A DNA stretch of 64,000 bases from Raphanus sativus (Eukaryota; Streptophyta; Magnoliopsida; Brassicales; Brassicaceae), in contig NC_079516.1 of the NCBI RefSeq assembly GCF_000801105.2, positions 3,596,001 through 3,660,000 of the forward strand, in the 5' to 3' direction. This document shows, piece after piece, positions 13,601 to 24,759 of the stretch. The notes beneath the pieces are model-generated. The model saw only the letters and a list, made by a program, of their open reading frames with translations, was not told the origin of the DNA and ran no database searches. How positions within the stretch are numbered: position 1 is the stretch's first letter; each line of letters opens with the position of its first letter. A program made the position numbers and the translations under genes.

Positions 13601-14093
13601 GTGTTACGAAGGTATCTTTTATCTTTCTCTTCTTCTAATATCTTATGTATAGGTGGTTTTTTTTTTTGCTTTCATCTTCTAATCGAAATCTCCTTTGGGC
13701 AATTTTTCGCAGGAACCAGCGTCCATTCTCCGGCTTGGATGATCTTGCAGCACTCTGTAAAGCCATGGAAGGTGTCCAAGTAGTAAATGGCTTGGAGTGC
13801 AAGATGTCTTGCTCTTCTTACAAGGTAACTCAATTTTCAGTCTAAAAAATTCTCGACTTATATACAGATTTCCACCAGTTAAATCTTTTCTTGTAATGCA
13901 AAAACCGTTTTCCACTCAAATATTCTGTTGAACAACCGACTCAGTATATGTATGGCATCTCTTGTAGGTTTCTTACGTCTTGGACACCGAGGATTTCTTC
14001 CACAGGAAGAAGAAGAAAAAGAAGACCGAACACTTACCGCTGCAGCGTAACAAAGATAGAGTAGAAAGGTTCCATAGGTTTCTCTCAGCTTGA
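7674..14093 (+). CDS. SNL1: SIN3-like co-repressor scaffold (SNL)
   Basis: 22 coding exons: 7674-7741, 7983-8192, 8293-8479, 8575-8673, 8754-8921, 9009-9285, 9456-9592, 9690-9765, 9840-9875, 9974-10167, 10247-10401, 10491-10618, 10739-10993, 11115-11798, 11879-11967, 12148-12678, 12753-12853, 12958-13096, 13175-13327, 13445-13611, 13713-13824, 13968-14093. They sum to 4092 bases, 1363 residues, close to the family length. Three paired amphipathic helix domains are visible: PAH1 about residues 50-120 ([13 protein letters not shown]), PAH2 about 135-205 ([14 protein letters not shown]), PAH3 about 333-405 ([14 protein letters not shown]). The HDAC-interaction region begins at [17 protein letters not shown]; an acidic stretch in the 12148-12678 exon precedes the C-terminal conserved region. 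SIN3 proteins bridge DNA-binding repressors to class I histone deacetylases in the nucleus; plant SNLs act with HDA19. The ATG is 13 bases after an intron acceptor, so a leader intron is likely (about 7566-7665). Confidence 0.95.
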
Positions 14094-14540
14094 AGATGAC
14101 AATAACGAAGCTCCCTCTTGGGCTCTCTTACTCCAACAGCACACAGGATACCGAGAAAAGTTAACTCCCAAATCTAGTCGTTTAAATATCTTAGTTTCCC
14201 TCTGATTATAAGATGAGATTTAGCGAGATGCACAAAGTAAAGAACTAAACAATAAGATGTTACAAATGTGTAATCTTGTATTTTGCGTTTTAGGTTTAAA
14301 GTGTCAAGTCTCTAGTTTGTATACTCAGATTGCTGTTGTTGTAAATATGGCAACACAATTGAGGAGTTGAATCAACAACTACATAATTAGACAATTACAA
14401 ACTCCGATGGAAACTACTTTTGACAGATTAATTTTAGATTAGCTGAACTCAAATTTGAATAAGGCATTGCATTAAGTATATCAAGGATTTATCGTGGATG
14501 TTGAATAAGGCATTGCATTACCATATCTTTAATAAACTTA

Positions 14541-14918
14541 CTAGATCTTGAACCGGGCGGGTATTTATTTTATGTTTTTAGTTTTTTATTTATAAATGAT
14601 ATATTTATAATATTTAAATATAAATTTAGATTGAAAATTAACATTTGTAGTTATAATAAAAATTAAAAGTTTAAATAAATATTTTGATATAAATTTTAAA
14701 TTCCTAATTAAAATAATATAGAGATGGGTCATAATTTTTTCCAATTCTAAAATATTAGCATTATTAATAAAAAATTAAATAATTTATAAATAAATAATAT
14801 ATAAACATATTTGAAATTAAAATAAATTTGTTAAAAAAATTGTACGTCACTGTTGTTTATTTCTATAGTTTGACCTGTGGCCGTATAAATATTTGCTTTC
14901 ACTTCAATTTTTTTCTTT

Positions 14919-14974
<56 letters not shown>

Positions 14975-15482
14975 AAATTAATATGTATTACATAATTGTT
15001 AGTATAACATTTTAAGACAAAAAATATGTATTACTTTAAATAATTATATTATGTGATTTTAATCGTCTATTATATCACATTGTATCATATAAAAATCTAA
15101 TATTTATAACTAATTGGAATTATATTATAAAAGTGTTATACTAACAATTTATAAATAAAATATTTTATATTTTATTTATATGATATATAAATTGATTTTG
15201 ATGTGTGCTTTTTATTTTGTTATTTTTATTAATAAATATTGAAAAATATTTAATGTTAACAAAAAATCTATAAGGAAATTTATTTTGGTTAAGATTCGTT
15301 CTATTAAAGAAATCTATTATTTAAATTAGGAAAAGACATTAAATAATTAAATCTATCATTTAAATAAGAAAAATACAAAATTCTCTACTATCTTTGTTAC
15401 CAAACAAAATTTAATTTTTTTAAAGACTCATATCCCTATTACCAAACAAAAGCTTAAAGTACTTCTACTTTAATAAGATAGA
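14541..15482 (-). mobile_element. Helitron-like non-autonomous element
   Basis: Read on the minus strand, it starts TCTATCTTATTAAAG at 15482 and ends GGTTCAAGATCTAG at 14541, sitting between A and T as Helitrons do. The 5' end is nearly identical to that of the element at 50856. The 3' subterminal hairpin is degraded (CCCGCCCGG, no clean partner). It is AT-rich, carries no long frame and contains the (TA)n(GT)n tract at 14922-14974. Confidence 0.6.
14922..14974. repeat. Compound (TA)n(GT)n microsatellite
   Basis: About 17 TA units followed directly by about 9 GT units, inside the Helitron-like element downstream of SNL. Confidence 0.95.
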
Positions 15483-15677
15483 TATTATACTAAAATACAA
15501 ATAAAATAAAATATTTTAAATTATACAAAATTAAATATACCTAAAATCTTGAAACTATTTATAAAGTTTTCTTATATAAATAAACGAGTTCATTACAACC
15601 CAAAAGACATTATTATGAATACAACAACAAGAGATATTAATAGCAACAAAAAAAAAAAGAAAGCAGATAATAAATAC

Positions 15678-15914
15678 TCCTTCCGTTTCAATTTATTTGT
15701 CGTTCTAAACTTCGGCACACAAATTAATAAAACATTTAATTTTGTATATTTACTAGATAAAACATCATTACCAATACACTTAATTAGATGTCAACCAATA
15801 GAAAAATAGATTAGATTAAAAAGTCAATAAATTTTGCATTGAAATCATAAAACGACACTTATTTTGAAACGAAAATTTTGCTCCAAAACGACATATAATT
15901 CAAAACGGAGGAAG
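15678..15914. mobile_element. Stowaway-type (Tc1/mariner) MITE
   Basis: Begins CTCCTTCCGTTTCAA and ends TTCAAAACGGAGGAAG, near-perfect inverted termini matching the Stowaway CTCCxTCCGTTTC consensus. TA dinucleotides flank it (15676-15677 and 15915-15916). Internal DNA is AT-rich and non-coding; length 237 bp. Confidence 0.85.
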
Positions 15915-16006
15915 TAACTCATAGCAACAAATATAATATGAGATTTATTAAGTCTCTTCAATCCATCCAGAAACAGAGAGCAGAAACTCAAAGTTATAAA
16001 TGACTC

Positions 16007-16622
16007 TCAGTTCTTGACAGTGGTGACATGTTTGAGGAGCATATCCACAACATCATTGGAAATCCTGGAAGCTTCGTTCTTGAGCTGTTCGATTTTGGCA
16101 TCAGTCTCTTGCTCCAGCCTCTTCACATTCGCACCCGAGTCTCCACTTGTCTGTTTGTTTTCAAACCCCAAATATACATATATGGATTATTACAAAGAAG
16201 AAGAAGAAGAAGAAAAGAAGAAATGGAGAGTAGATTGTGTTATGTCATTTTGTAGGAGATAGGGTTACCTCTTCAAGTTTCCTCTGGAAGTCTTGCTCTG
16301 TCTTAGCCTTGTATTCGGCAATCTCTTTCTCAGCCTCTTCCTTGGCTTGCTTCAGCCTTGCCATCTTTGCTGCAACACATATCAAATTTCAAAAGCTCCA
16401 TCAAGGACAATACAGTTTATTTATTTTTTCTCCACAAATTTGAACTAGATCAGACAACACCGTTTTGTATAGATTCAAATTGCAATCATGTCGGCAGAAA
16501 CAAATAAGGTTAAAAAAAAGAAGATGAATACCGGTCCTAGCAGCATTGACAATGTGTTGAGCTTCTTGTTCAGCAGCAAGCAACTGCTGGATTCCACCTC
16601 CTCCTCCTCTGCTGGACTCCAT
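16007..16622 (-). CDS. VHA-G1: V-type proton ATPase subunit G
   Basis: Three exons on the minus strand: 16622-16532, 16369-16269 and 16150-16007, together 336 bases and 111 residues, the normal size for a plant subunit G. The protein starts [20 protein letters not shown], has the charged helical stretch [20 protein letters not shown] and ends HVTTVKN. Subunit G forms, with subunit E, the peripheral stalk of the V1 sector that holds the catalytic head of the vacuolar proton pump. The intron positions follow codon phases 1 and 0. The neighbouring ARM-repeat gene is divergent, with about 840 bases between the two start codons. The place next to that gene matches Arabidopsis VMA10/VHA-G1 (At3g01390, from memory). 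Confidence 0.95.
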
Positions 16623-17460
16623 TGTTTTTTTTCTTTTCTTTTTATCCTTTACAAGAAAACAAGTCACTGTTAGATGAATCAAACAGCACACATACACATG
16701 AAAGATGCCAAATAAAGTACTATAAGGACAGTCACACTTGTCTCCGGTGTTGGCATTGAGCTTGGGAGAAACAAGCCTTAATTGAAAGCAGCAGCACATG
16801 TGTTAAATCTAATCTAGCACCAATCCAAGTACAAGTAGATAAATAAAACAACGCTCAGAAGCAAAATAGATCTAAGGCGCCCGCCCATGAGAGGACGGAA
16901 GATCAATGAAGCCCAGTGAAAGAATTTATTAAATACAAACTACTCTTTAACACATCCTAGCAAACAACTTGTCAGACTTTCCTACTAAGTCTATGAATTT
17001 TCACAAGTAGACATTTTTGACTTCCGACTGAAAAACCAATCTCATTGTAGCCGCGAGAGAGAGAGAGAGAAGGCCATACCCTTTGGCTTCGCTTGTTTCT
17101 ATGAGAGGAGATGCAATGAGAGAAAGGATGTGATCACACGTATATCATTTTTAATCTACCGACAACTGATAAGAGTAGTGGGCCAATATTTATTGAACTA
17201 AATGCCCGCGTTTTAATGGGCCACACTTACATTAAGACTCGAGTCCACGTAAAGACAGACGCATGCATTATCATAATATATTTAAATAAGCCCAAAACAT
17301 TATCGTACTAATTTTAATTATGAGTTTAATTATTGTATCTCTGTTATTACATCCATCCAAACAAACAAACAAACAAATATTCTCAGTCTGGTCTTCTGGT
17401 AAACCATCCACGTCACATACTATTTCATCTCTCTCTCTCTCTCAATTCTCTGCATCATCC

Positions 17461-18495
17461 ATGGAGACGGAGAATAGCGCCGGTTTCAGATACCTCGGCC
17501 ACACTTTCAGCAACCTGAGTCTCAACGATCACTCCTCCTCCGCCTTCAGTGACTGTAACAGCGACAGATCCGGCGAATTCCCCACCGCATCTCCCCTCAG
17601 CCGACGCCTCCTCCTCTCCTCCGCCACCGACAACTCCGACGATCTCATCCCTCACCTCGTCGTCCTCCTCCTCTCCTCCTCCATCGAGGACCAGAAGCAA
17701 GCCGCGATGGAGATCAGGCTCCTCTCCAAGCACAAACCTGAGAACCGCATCAAAATCGCCAAAGCAGGCGCCATCAAGCCCCTCGTGTCTCTAATCTCCT
17801 CCTCCGATCCTCAGCTCCAGGAGTACGGCGTCACTGCCATCCTCAACCTCTCCCTCTGCGACGAGAACAAAGACCTCATCTCTTCCTCCGGCGCCATCAA
17901 GCCTCTCGTGAGGGCCTTGAAGACGGGAACTCCCACGGCCAAGGAGAACGCCGCCTGCGCTCTCCTCCGTCTCTCGCAGACGGAAGAGAACAAAGCCGCG
18001 ATCGGGAGATCGGGAGCGATCCCTCTCCTCGTGAGCCTTCTCGAGACGGGAGGGTTCAGGGCGAAGAAGGACGCGTCGACGGCTCTCTACTCGCTCTGCT
18101 CCGCCAAAGAGAACAAGATCAGGGCCGTGGAGTGTGGGATCATGAAGCCGTTGGTGGAGCTGATGGCGGATTTCGGATCCAACATGGTCGACAAGTCGGC
18201 GTTCGTGATGAGTCTGCTGATGTCGGTGCCGGAGTCGAAGGCGGCGGTTGTGGAGGAAGGAGGGGTTCCGGTGCTGGTGGAGATAGTTGAGGATGGGACG
18301 CAGAGGCAGAAGGAGATGGCTGTGGCGATACTGCTTCAGATTTGCGAGGAGAGCGTGGTGTATCGAACCATGGTCGCGAGGGAAGGAGCCATTCCTCCGC
18401 TTGTGGCGCTCACTCAGGCGGGAACAACCAGTCGAGCTAAGCACAAGGCGGAGGCCTTGATTGAGCTATTAAGGCAACCTAGATCATCTTATTAG
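17461..18495 (+). CDS. ARM-repeat protein (At3g01400-type)
   Basis: Single-exon gene of 344 residues. I place the start at METENSAGFR (17461), not at an in-frame ATG 141 bases upstream, because the intervening codons look like leader with a (CT)n tract. From about residue 60 to the end it is made of armadillo repeats, with recurring phrases AGAIKPLVSLI, SGAIKPLVRAL, SGAIPLLVSLL, GGVPVLVEIV and EGAIPPLVALT at roughly 40-residue spacing. The Ser-rich N-terminus has no U-box, so it is not an E3 ligase by itself. ARM repeats bind other proteins; close relatives are the ARM parts of plant U-box proteins. The coding DNA is clearly GC-richer than its flanks. Confidence 0.9.
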   Translation: METENSAGFRYLGHTFSNLSLNDHSSSAFSDCNSDRSGEFPTASPLSRRLLLSSATDNSDDLIPHLVVLLLSSSIEDQKQAAMEIRLLSKHKPENRIKIAKAGAIKPLVSLISSSDPQLQEYGVTAILNLSLCDENKDLISSSGAIKPLVRALKTGTPTAKENAACALLRLSQTEENKAAIGRSGAIPLLVSLLETGGFRAKKDASTALYSLCSAKENKIRAVECGIMKPLVELMADFGSNMVDKSAFVMSLLMSVPESKAAVVEEGGVPVLVEIVEDGTQRQKEMAVAILLQICEESVVYRTMVAREGAIPPLVALTQAGTTSRAKHKAEALIELLRQPRSSY

Positions 18496-19211
18496 TAACC
18501 CCACTCCAACGGTGGATGTGATGATTGATCGTCGGAGCTTGTGAGTTTTTTTTTCTTTTTTTCTTTTTACTTTGTACAAACAAAACAACCGCAAATGGGA
18601 AATGAATAAAATAACTGTAAATTAGTGCTTGTTTTCCCTCTGTAATTTTATCTTCTTGAGATTGTTTGTTTTTGTGATCCAGTTGATAAATATCGGTTTT
18701 TAATTTTTTTTCTCATCATCACTAATTTCTTTCGTCTCTAACTAGCTAGACCTTTTGAATATCAAAAACAAAACCATTAATTCATTTTACTTAAATGTAT
18801 TTTTACTGGGGACAGAGCAAATGAAATAATCAGCAATAACATGTTCCTCCGCCATGTTCGGTATTTGACTTCAACAATTACTAATTTAACCGTTACATGC
18901 GGTAGAGACTAATGCTTTGAATAAACAAATAAGACCGCATAACAAGGAAACGTTGATAATGTTTTCGAGTAGAGAAAAATAAAAACATTATCACTTGGGA
19001 CAACGTACAGAACCGAATATAATCAAAAGATAGGCATGTTCGTGGGAGTTAAACAGGCAAGAGACAGAGCAGAAGAGAGAGAAGAACATGTTCCATCATC
19101 ATACATACTACTAGCATTATCAAAGACACAGATCCCAGAAATTAGCAACCAGAAATATATATATATATAAATAATTAGGAGTTGAAAAATGATGATGATT
19201 CTTCTTTTCTT
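18496..19211. other. Convergent intergenic spacer
   Basis: Spacer between the 3' ends of the ARM-repeat gene and the RNase H gene. It holds poly-T rich 3' untranslated DNA and a short TA run near 19156-19170. I see no gene or mobile element termini in it. Confidence 0.6.
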
Positions 19212-20859
19212 CTAGCAGCCGCCTGCAATCTCTTTCGTTTGACCCTCTGGATTAGAAGAAAAGAAACACACCAAGACCTCTGGTTAGCTTCTTAAGATCC
19301 TCCATTTTAAAAGGGAAACTAGAATCCATATTCTTGTTGAGATCATCTAAAAAAATAACTCTCACCTGGGAGGTTGATGGCATGGTTAGCTTGTGCATCA
19401 GCAACAGAGTTGAATTCCTATACATATACCATACACACGGCTAACCATTAGTTCTCCTCTCATTTTCACTTCCAATTAGACAAACTAAGTAACCAGGGTT
19501 TAGTAGTGAATTTACTCTGTCAATGTGTTGGATTTGGAACGATTTGAACTGCTTGATAAGGTCCTTGGCCTGTTTACAAAGCTCAGCCATCTTCGGGTGT
19601 TTGGTTTGCCATTTATCTTGAACCTGCTCCCAAACAGTTAGATGATATAGTGTGTATTGGTACAATAAAGAAGATAGACAAGAGAGCAGACCTGCATACA
19701 GACAAGCATAGAATCTCCTTGGACGCGGACATTCCTAAAGCCTTTGAGAAGAGCAGACTTGAGACCAAGAATGAGAGCTCGATACTCAGCGACGTTGTTA
19801 GTGGCGGTCCCCACACCCTCGCGCAAATAGAAAAGCACACTGTTGTCATGTGAAGAACGGAGAACAGCTCCAGCACCAGCTTTCCCAGGGTTTCCTTTGG
19901 AAGCACCGTCAAACTCGATGCTACATGAATCCTCCTGAGAGAGAGAGAGAGAGGTTCTCAAGTAAAATAGATTCCCGATTACTATTAAGAATAGAAATGC
20001 AAGAAACATTTTTGTTGTTGGGAGAATGGTATTTTTACATTTTGAAGAATGGGACGCTGAGTGGAAGGACGGGGAACCATGCCGCCGCTGCCGCTATTTT
20101 CAATCTTAAGATGCTTTTGGGGATGACTAGAGGGAAAGAAACTTGATTCATCAGTTTCCTGAATGATGAGAGGAGAGGTAACAAGACACTATTATTGGTC
20201 AAGAGTCAAGACACATTTAATATCACTCACATTGTATATTGGAAAAAAGAATGTAATGAATCATGAGTCTACTAGGAGTGACAAATGAGATTATGGTAGG
20301 GGTTACCATTTGTTTCAGTAATCTCTTAGGCTGGGAAGGAGGTTTGTCAAGAGACTCTCCTTGGTAAGAAGAAGAAGAAGAAGATGGTTGCTGAAACAAG
20401 AGCAAAAGGAAGTGTGTAAATGATTATGAAATATATATATATATATATATATATATAGACTGGTAAACAAAGATGAAGATAATGGGGGATTCATGTAACA
20501 ACCTGAAGAGGACAAGGAATGAGTTTCCCAAAGACAGAGGAAGAATCATCATGTTTGAGATGAGATGCATTGACAGAAAAGAGGGCGTTCTTAAGGCCAA
20601 AAGAGGATATGAGTTCCTGTGCGCCTTGAGGAGGCCAACCATATCCTTTGTACACACTCATCGGTGGATCTGTTACCTGACAAAAATCATCCATCCATAT
20701 CGTCTTAAGCATCATATTAAGGAGCGAAAAGAAAGAGAGTGAGAAATGAGATTTTACAGAAGAGGGAGCTTGTTGTTGGCATTCGCTCAAGCTTCGATAC
20801 ACACCGATTATGTCTCCCTTACGGACAACGTAAAACGCGTCTTTCTCATCTTCCCCCAT
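19212..20859 (-). CDS. RNase H-like protein with N-terminal viroplasmin/RNase H1 domain
   Basis: Eight exons on the minus strand: 20859-20758, 20676-20503, 20390-20307, 20158-20039, 19934-19692, 19623-19516, 19417-19366, 19246-19212, giving 305 residues in frame. Residues about 7-50 form the hybrid-binding fold found in RNase H1 and caulimovirus proteins (DAFYVVRKGDIIGVYRSL, VYKGYGWP). The RNase H domain follows a Ser/Pro-rich linker: SIEFDGASKGNPG (Asp169), NNVAEYRALILGL (Glu210), VQGDSMLV (Asp234) and FNSVADAQAN near residue 284, which supply the expected acidic residues. Members cut RNA in RNA/DNA hybrids; the cellular target of this gene is not visible. Order next to the ARM gene corresponds to At3g01410. 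The intron between exons 2 and 3 holds a (TA)n tract (20430-20457). Confidence 0.92.
20430..20457. repeat. (TA)n microsatellite
   Basis: About 14 TA units inside the second intron of the RNase H gene. Confidence 0.95.
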
Positions 20860-22068
20860 CCCCGAACCCTTTTTCGATCCCTCCCCCCCTACAGTCGTCT
20901 GTCACTTCAAAGAACCCTAAAAACCTCTCCTCAATCAAGGGGAAATTAATTAATTCATACCCCCGCCCTCCCTTTGGACGTTTCGTTGCTCTAGTTTATC
21001 ATTATGGGCCTCTTATTGGGTCTTCTTTGCCTGCTCTATTTCATGGGCCTTCAACATTTGCATTTTCACATCCATTAGGCTAATTTTGTTTAACATAGAT
21101 TATGCAGTAACGCATACACACTTTTTTTTTTCCACACTAAGATCATCATATTAACTTCAAACCCATTGTTACAACTAGGCCGGCAATTACAAGTAATCCC
21201 GGAATTACAGTCCGACGGAGTAAAACAACCTCCCCGGAAAGAGAAGCCCACAAGAGGGAAACAATATGAAACATAAAAACCAGCCGAAGATAGATACAAC
21301 ACAAACTTACAACTGAGATATCTAGAACAATTACAAACAGATCCAGAATAGAAATAGAACAAATTGCATGTGGACTTAAAAGAGAACTTTGGAAAGACGA
21401 TGGAGACAAACTTGATCAAACCACCGAGAAAAGAAACCTCCTATAGAGAATGGCCCAAACAATTGAAAGTTCAAAGCAGTAAGATCCGGGAGATCAACGG
21501 AACAATTTATTTTCCTGTCTACAAACCGGAGACGGCGGAGTCGAAGGGATGACTGACTTGAAACGCCTGCTTGAAGCTTACTAAAGAACAGATCTCGATC
21601 AGATCTAATAGGTTAAAGACAAGGAGCGAATGCAATCATCACCACACTTATGAAGCGATATTTTATTTCATTTCATTGGCAACTATTCTACTCAGGGGCG
21701 TCCCTGATATGGTGGAGACCCTAAACAATTTAGTAAAGAATTTTCAAAAAAAAAAAATTTGCAAATCGGAGGCCTTTTTCCATACTAATTTTTGTAAAAA
21801 AATTGGGGGCCCTAAGCGGATGTTTCACCTCGCTATGCTCAGGACCCCCCCTGATTCTACTACTGACGAGTTCTCTTTCTCTCTTTTTTTTTTGTTGTTT
21901 AGAAGAAAAAGACATTGCACATGAACTACTACAGAAACAATATTTTAATCTTCAAGAAGAGAACACACGAACAAATCTAACTCTTTTATTCCACACACAC
22001 GCACGCTGACTCGGGTGCTGGCTGCGATAAGAAAGAGAAGGATCCCGTGATTCTCACTTATGAAGCAA
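20860..22068. other. Intergenic region upstream of the RNase H gene
   Basis: Contains the RNase H promoter side, with GGGCC-type words around 21005-21050 (telobox/TCP-like promoter words seen in many housekeeping plant promoters), and the 161-bp hAT MITE at 21693. Short frames on both strands show no motif I recognise. Confidence 0.55.
21693..21853. mobile_element. hAT-type MITE, 161 bp
   Basis: Termini CAGGGGCGTCCCTGA and TCAGGACCCCCCCTG are inverted repeats agreeing at 12 of 15 positions. A perfect 8-bp target duplication ATTCTACT flanks them (21685-21692 and 21854-21861), the hallmark of hAT transposition. There is no room for a transposase. Confidence 0.9.
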
Positions 22069-22586
22069 CTACGCCCCTCTCTCGCTATCGAAATCCATGG
22101 GACACTTAGTGGAGACCGGCAATGCGAATCTCTTCGAGTAATACCGGTATGGAAACTCGTCTTCAAATTGTCCCGTTTGCTTTCCATCGTCGAAATTTAA
22201 AGAGTAGCTCAATGGATCGTACCGGAATTTACCCTGTTCTGACCGGTTAGGACTGATTGCTACGCACCCTCCACCCTCACTTTTCCTCCTCCACTACAGC
22301 CACAGCAGCAGTGGTTCCGTCCCAATCTGCGTATATATGTCTTCCATCCTACGACTTCCGACCACTGCCTCGCTTTCCTCCACCCTCGAATCCACCACCT
22401 TTTCTCAGGCTCGAGCCTATCGCCTGTCCTGATCCGTTGCCACCACACGGATCTGCCACGAGAGGAGGCAAGGCAGGGCATCAGGAAACAACACCCTCTC
22501 TTCGCGAACAACGCCTCGTGCATTTCATCCGTATCGTCCATTTCAGACATCGGCGACGTTTGGAGCCTCATCCTCTTAGATCCCAT
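22069..22586 (-). CDS. Uncharacterised conserved plant protein (At3g01430-type)
   Basis: Exon 1 at 22586-22281 (102 codons) and exon 2 at 22233-22069 (54 codons and stop), 156 residues. Exon 1 reads MGSKRMRLQTSPMSEMDD, then a Cys-rich start (KRGCCFLMPCL), a Trp-rich block (SVWWQRIRTG, RWWIRGWRKARQWSEVV, WKTYIRRLGR) and a Gly/Cys run. Exon 2 gives GKFRYDPLSYSLNFDDG, which with the Trp block is, from memory, the signature of a plant family of unknown function. The gap between the two is only 47 bases (GTGAGG...CTAAC...ACAG): either an unusually short intron or a frameshift. An in-frame Met 27 bases upstream (22613) is an alternative start. Position between the RNase H gene and MED11 fits Arabidopsis order. 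Confidence 0.75.
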
Positions 22587-22705
22587 CTCACCCCAAATCC
22601 AAACGAAGAACACCAGGATAAATAAATCCTGATTCTCTCTCTCTCTCTCTCTGTCTTGTTAGATCTTTGTCCCTCTTCTCATCTCCACTTGTAAAACCCT
22701 AGATT

Positions 22706-22726
22706 GCCTTGCCTTGCCTTGCCTTG
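22706..22726. repeat. (CCTTG)n short tandem repeat
   Basis: Four copies of a pentanucleotide GCCTT/CCTTG in the leader side of the minus-strand gene at 22069-22586. Confidence 0.85.
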
Positions 22727-23166
22727 TCCAATCAAACGCGTCTTTTGAGCTGGCATAAAAACAGAGCAGGAACCGGCATAACCGCTAACAGAGAAATATC
22801 GGTTCTCACTAACCCTTTGCTAGGTTTGGTCTGGTTCTCTAAATAAGCTAACTCCTAATTGATACATCTACTCTGAACAAATTCATTGCATGTGAATGGT
22901 CTAACCAAATCTTTTTTTAGCAATATAAATACAGTGAGAAAATATTACTTGTGCCACAATCTACTCAGACACAAAGGCAGGACCTACTTTAAGTAGGATA
23001 AATTGTATTTGTTCTAGAAACTACAATCATAATGGATGGTTTTGCATCATTCATTCCTCCACCTATTATGAATACTAGTATTAATTAACAACAACATAAA
23101 GAGGAAATTTTGAGGAACCTCGAGAAAGCCTCTGCAAAAAAAAAAAGAGAAAGTTTGATAACAAGT

Positions 23167-23975
23167 TCAAGCGGAAGAAGGATAGTGATCAAGGGTTATT
23201 TCGAGGTCATGAAGCTGAGAGAGAACATATTCAAGCTTCTGGAAGCAGATCTCATTAGCTATCCTTGCATTGTAGTCGCTTTTCTCAAAGGGACGGTACT
23301 CGCACGCGCTTTTGATCTCTTCCCTTAGTGTCACTTGAATATCCTGCACAATAAGTCCATGTTGTTCATCCAAAGGTGAACAAAATTCATAAATAAGACA
23401 ACTTAATGTTAGCTGAAACTTTGTGGTTAATTAGACCAAACCCACAAACAAACAAAGCCTCTTAATGTAGTAATCTTAACCAAGACTTGTGTCAAATGCG
23501 AGCCCAAATTGTATTTTTGATCGACGAAATTATTAAAACAGAAGAGAATAGAAATGAGCACCATTAATAATCTAGACTTGTGTCCCAAACAGGTAGCACT
23601 AGTAGAATCCAAAGGACATATCAGAAGTTCACCATTCATTCATAAACCTAAAAGCTCAAAGACTCTATAAGGTGAAAATGGGAAATGAAGTGAAGAAGAA
23701 GAACCTTGATGGATTGCATGAACTCTCGGCAATGGCTGTTGACGAAATCTTTCCTGGGGCCAGAAGGGCTCGACAGTTCTTCCATCACACCTCCAGCTAT
23801 ATCCAATACCCTTACCACTCTCTGAAATTAAAAGTAAGGAATTGATATACAGATTCAAAATCAAATTAACTTCCTACTGATTTAATCTATAAAAAAAAAT
23901 GATTGTTCCGTGAAATCTCACCCTCTCCACATTCTGGAGTCGCTGCAAAGAAGTATTCTGCGTCTGCGGATCCAT
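23167..23975 (-). CDS. MED11: Mediator complex subunit 11
   Basis: Three exons on the minus strand: 23975-23922, 23821-23705 and 23343-23167, 348 bases and 115 residues, the same size as I recall for Arabidopsis MED11. The protein starts MDPQTQNTSLQRLQNVER; the core is RVVRVLDIAGGVMEELSS, HCREFMQSIKDIQ and YRPFEKSDYNARIANEIC, ending LHDLEITLDHY. It is an all-helical subunit of the Mediator head module, which pairs with MED22 and contacts RNA polymerase II and TFIIH in the nucleus. The start is chosen at the Met that opens the conserved helix; the reading frame upstream contains no conserved residues. Next gene downstream on the other strand is the PNSL3 remnant, as in Arabidopsis. Confidence 0.93.
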
Positions 23976-24246
23976 CCACGATTTCTCTGAAACACAGTCG
24001 ATGGCAGAGACAGGAGACGGTGAAATCGGATAATTAGACGGCGGGATGAAGAAAAGAACAGCGACGGAGAGAGTAGAGGGATAAAAGAAGTTTGTCACGT
24101 GAAACGCCACGATTTCTACTTCGAACAGCACGCAGTTAAAGTACTGAATGACGGAAACACCCCCTTCCTTCAGATAAAATATCTATTTGTGATAAAAAAA
24201 AACATGAACAGAAAGCTGAGCAAAGCTTACTCTTACAAAGTCTACA

Positions 24247-24750
24247 ATGGCTCACTTCCTAGACCTTAACACTCTCACCAAAACTTTACGTGAGTGAGAC
24301 AATGAAAATCTCAAAATCGAGCGGGAAAACCACAGTTTCAAGAACCGGACTCGGTACAGCTCCCAAGACGGATGATGACACTGGGATTTGCTGTCGATAC
24401 CTAAACTACGTTAGAAAGTACTTGATGCTTAAATCCACCTTCTTGTTCTACGATTTCAACAATCTCATCTCTGTTGCTGCCTCCCAAGACAAGCAGCCTC
24501 TCACTGATTTGGCCAACAGATTGTTCGACACAGCTTTGAATTGTTAATCACTACTAACTAACACCAGTCTTCATCTGGTTTACTCTAATCCGAAGAGAGT
24601 GTTGTTCTATTTGTTACATATCCTTTGATTCTTCCTCCTTTTTTTTCTATACAGCTTGAAGATGCAGCTAAAACGAAGAACTTATCTGAGCAAACAGATA
24701 CGTGTTACAAACATATTTTTGTAAATGCAAACAAAGTCCCAAAAGTTTAG
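24247..24750 (+). pseudogene. PNSL3: PNSL3 (PsbQ-like NDH lumenal subunit) pseudogene
   Basis: A decayed copy of the nuclear gene for photosynthetic NDH subunit of lumenal location 3. The original start [16 protein letters not shown] is at 24247 and hits a stop at once. A second piece, in another frame at about 24327-24400, reads [18 protein letters not shown], the transit-peptide region. Directly after it, in a third frame, comes [19 protein letters not shown] and [20 protein letters not shown] at about 24390-24520, so the central part of the protein and its introns are deleted. A last exon piece, LEDAAKTKNLSEQT, lies at about 24655-24700 after an intron-like gap. The functional protein is a four-helix PsbQ-like factor of the chloroplast NDH-photosystem I supercomplex. 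I infer that the function is supplied by another copy elsewhere in the genome. Confidence 0.88.
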
Positions 24751-24759
24751 ACAAATAAT

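Noticed and set aside
17791..18444. 217-residue frame antisense to the ARM-repeat gene
   Set aside because: It is a shadow of a GC-rich coding exon; the forward frame has clear ARM repeats.
24290..24547. 85-residue frame as an intact small gene
   Set aside because: It fuses two out-of-frame parts of PNSL3; the middle of the protein is missing, so it is part of a pseudogene.
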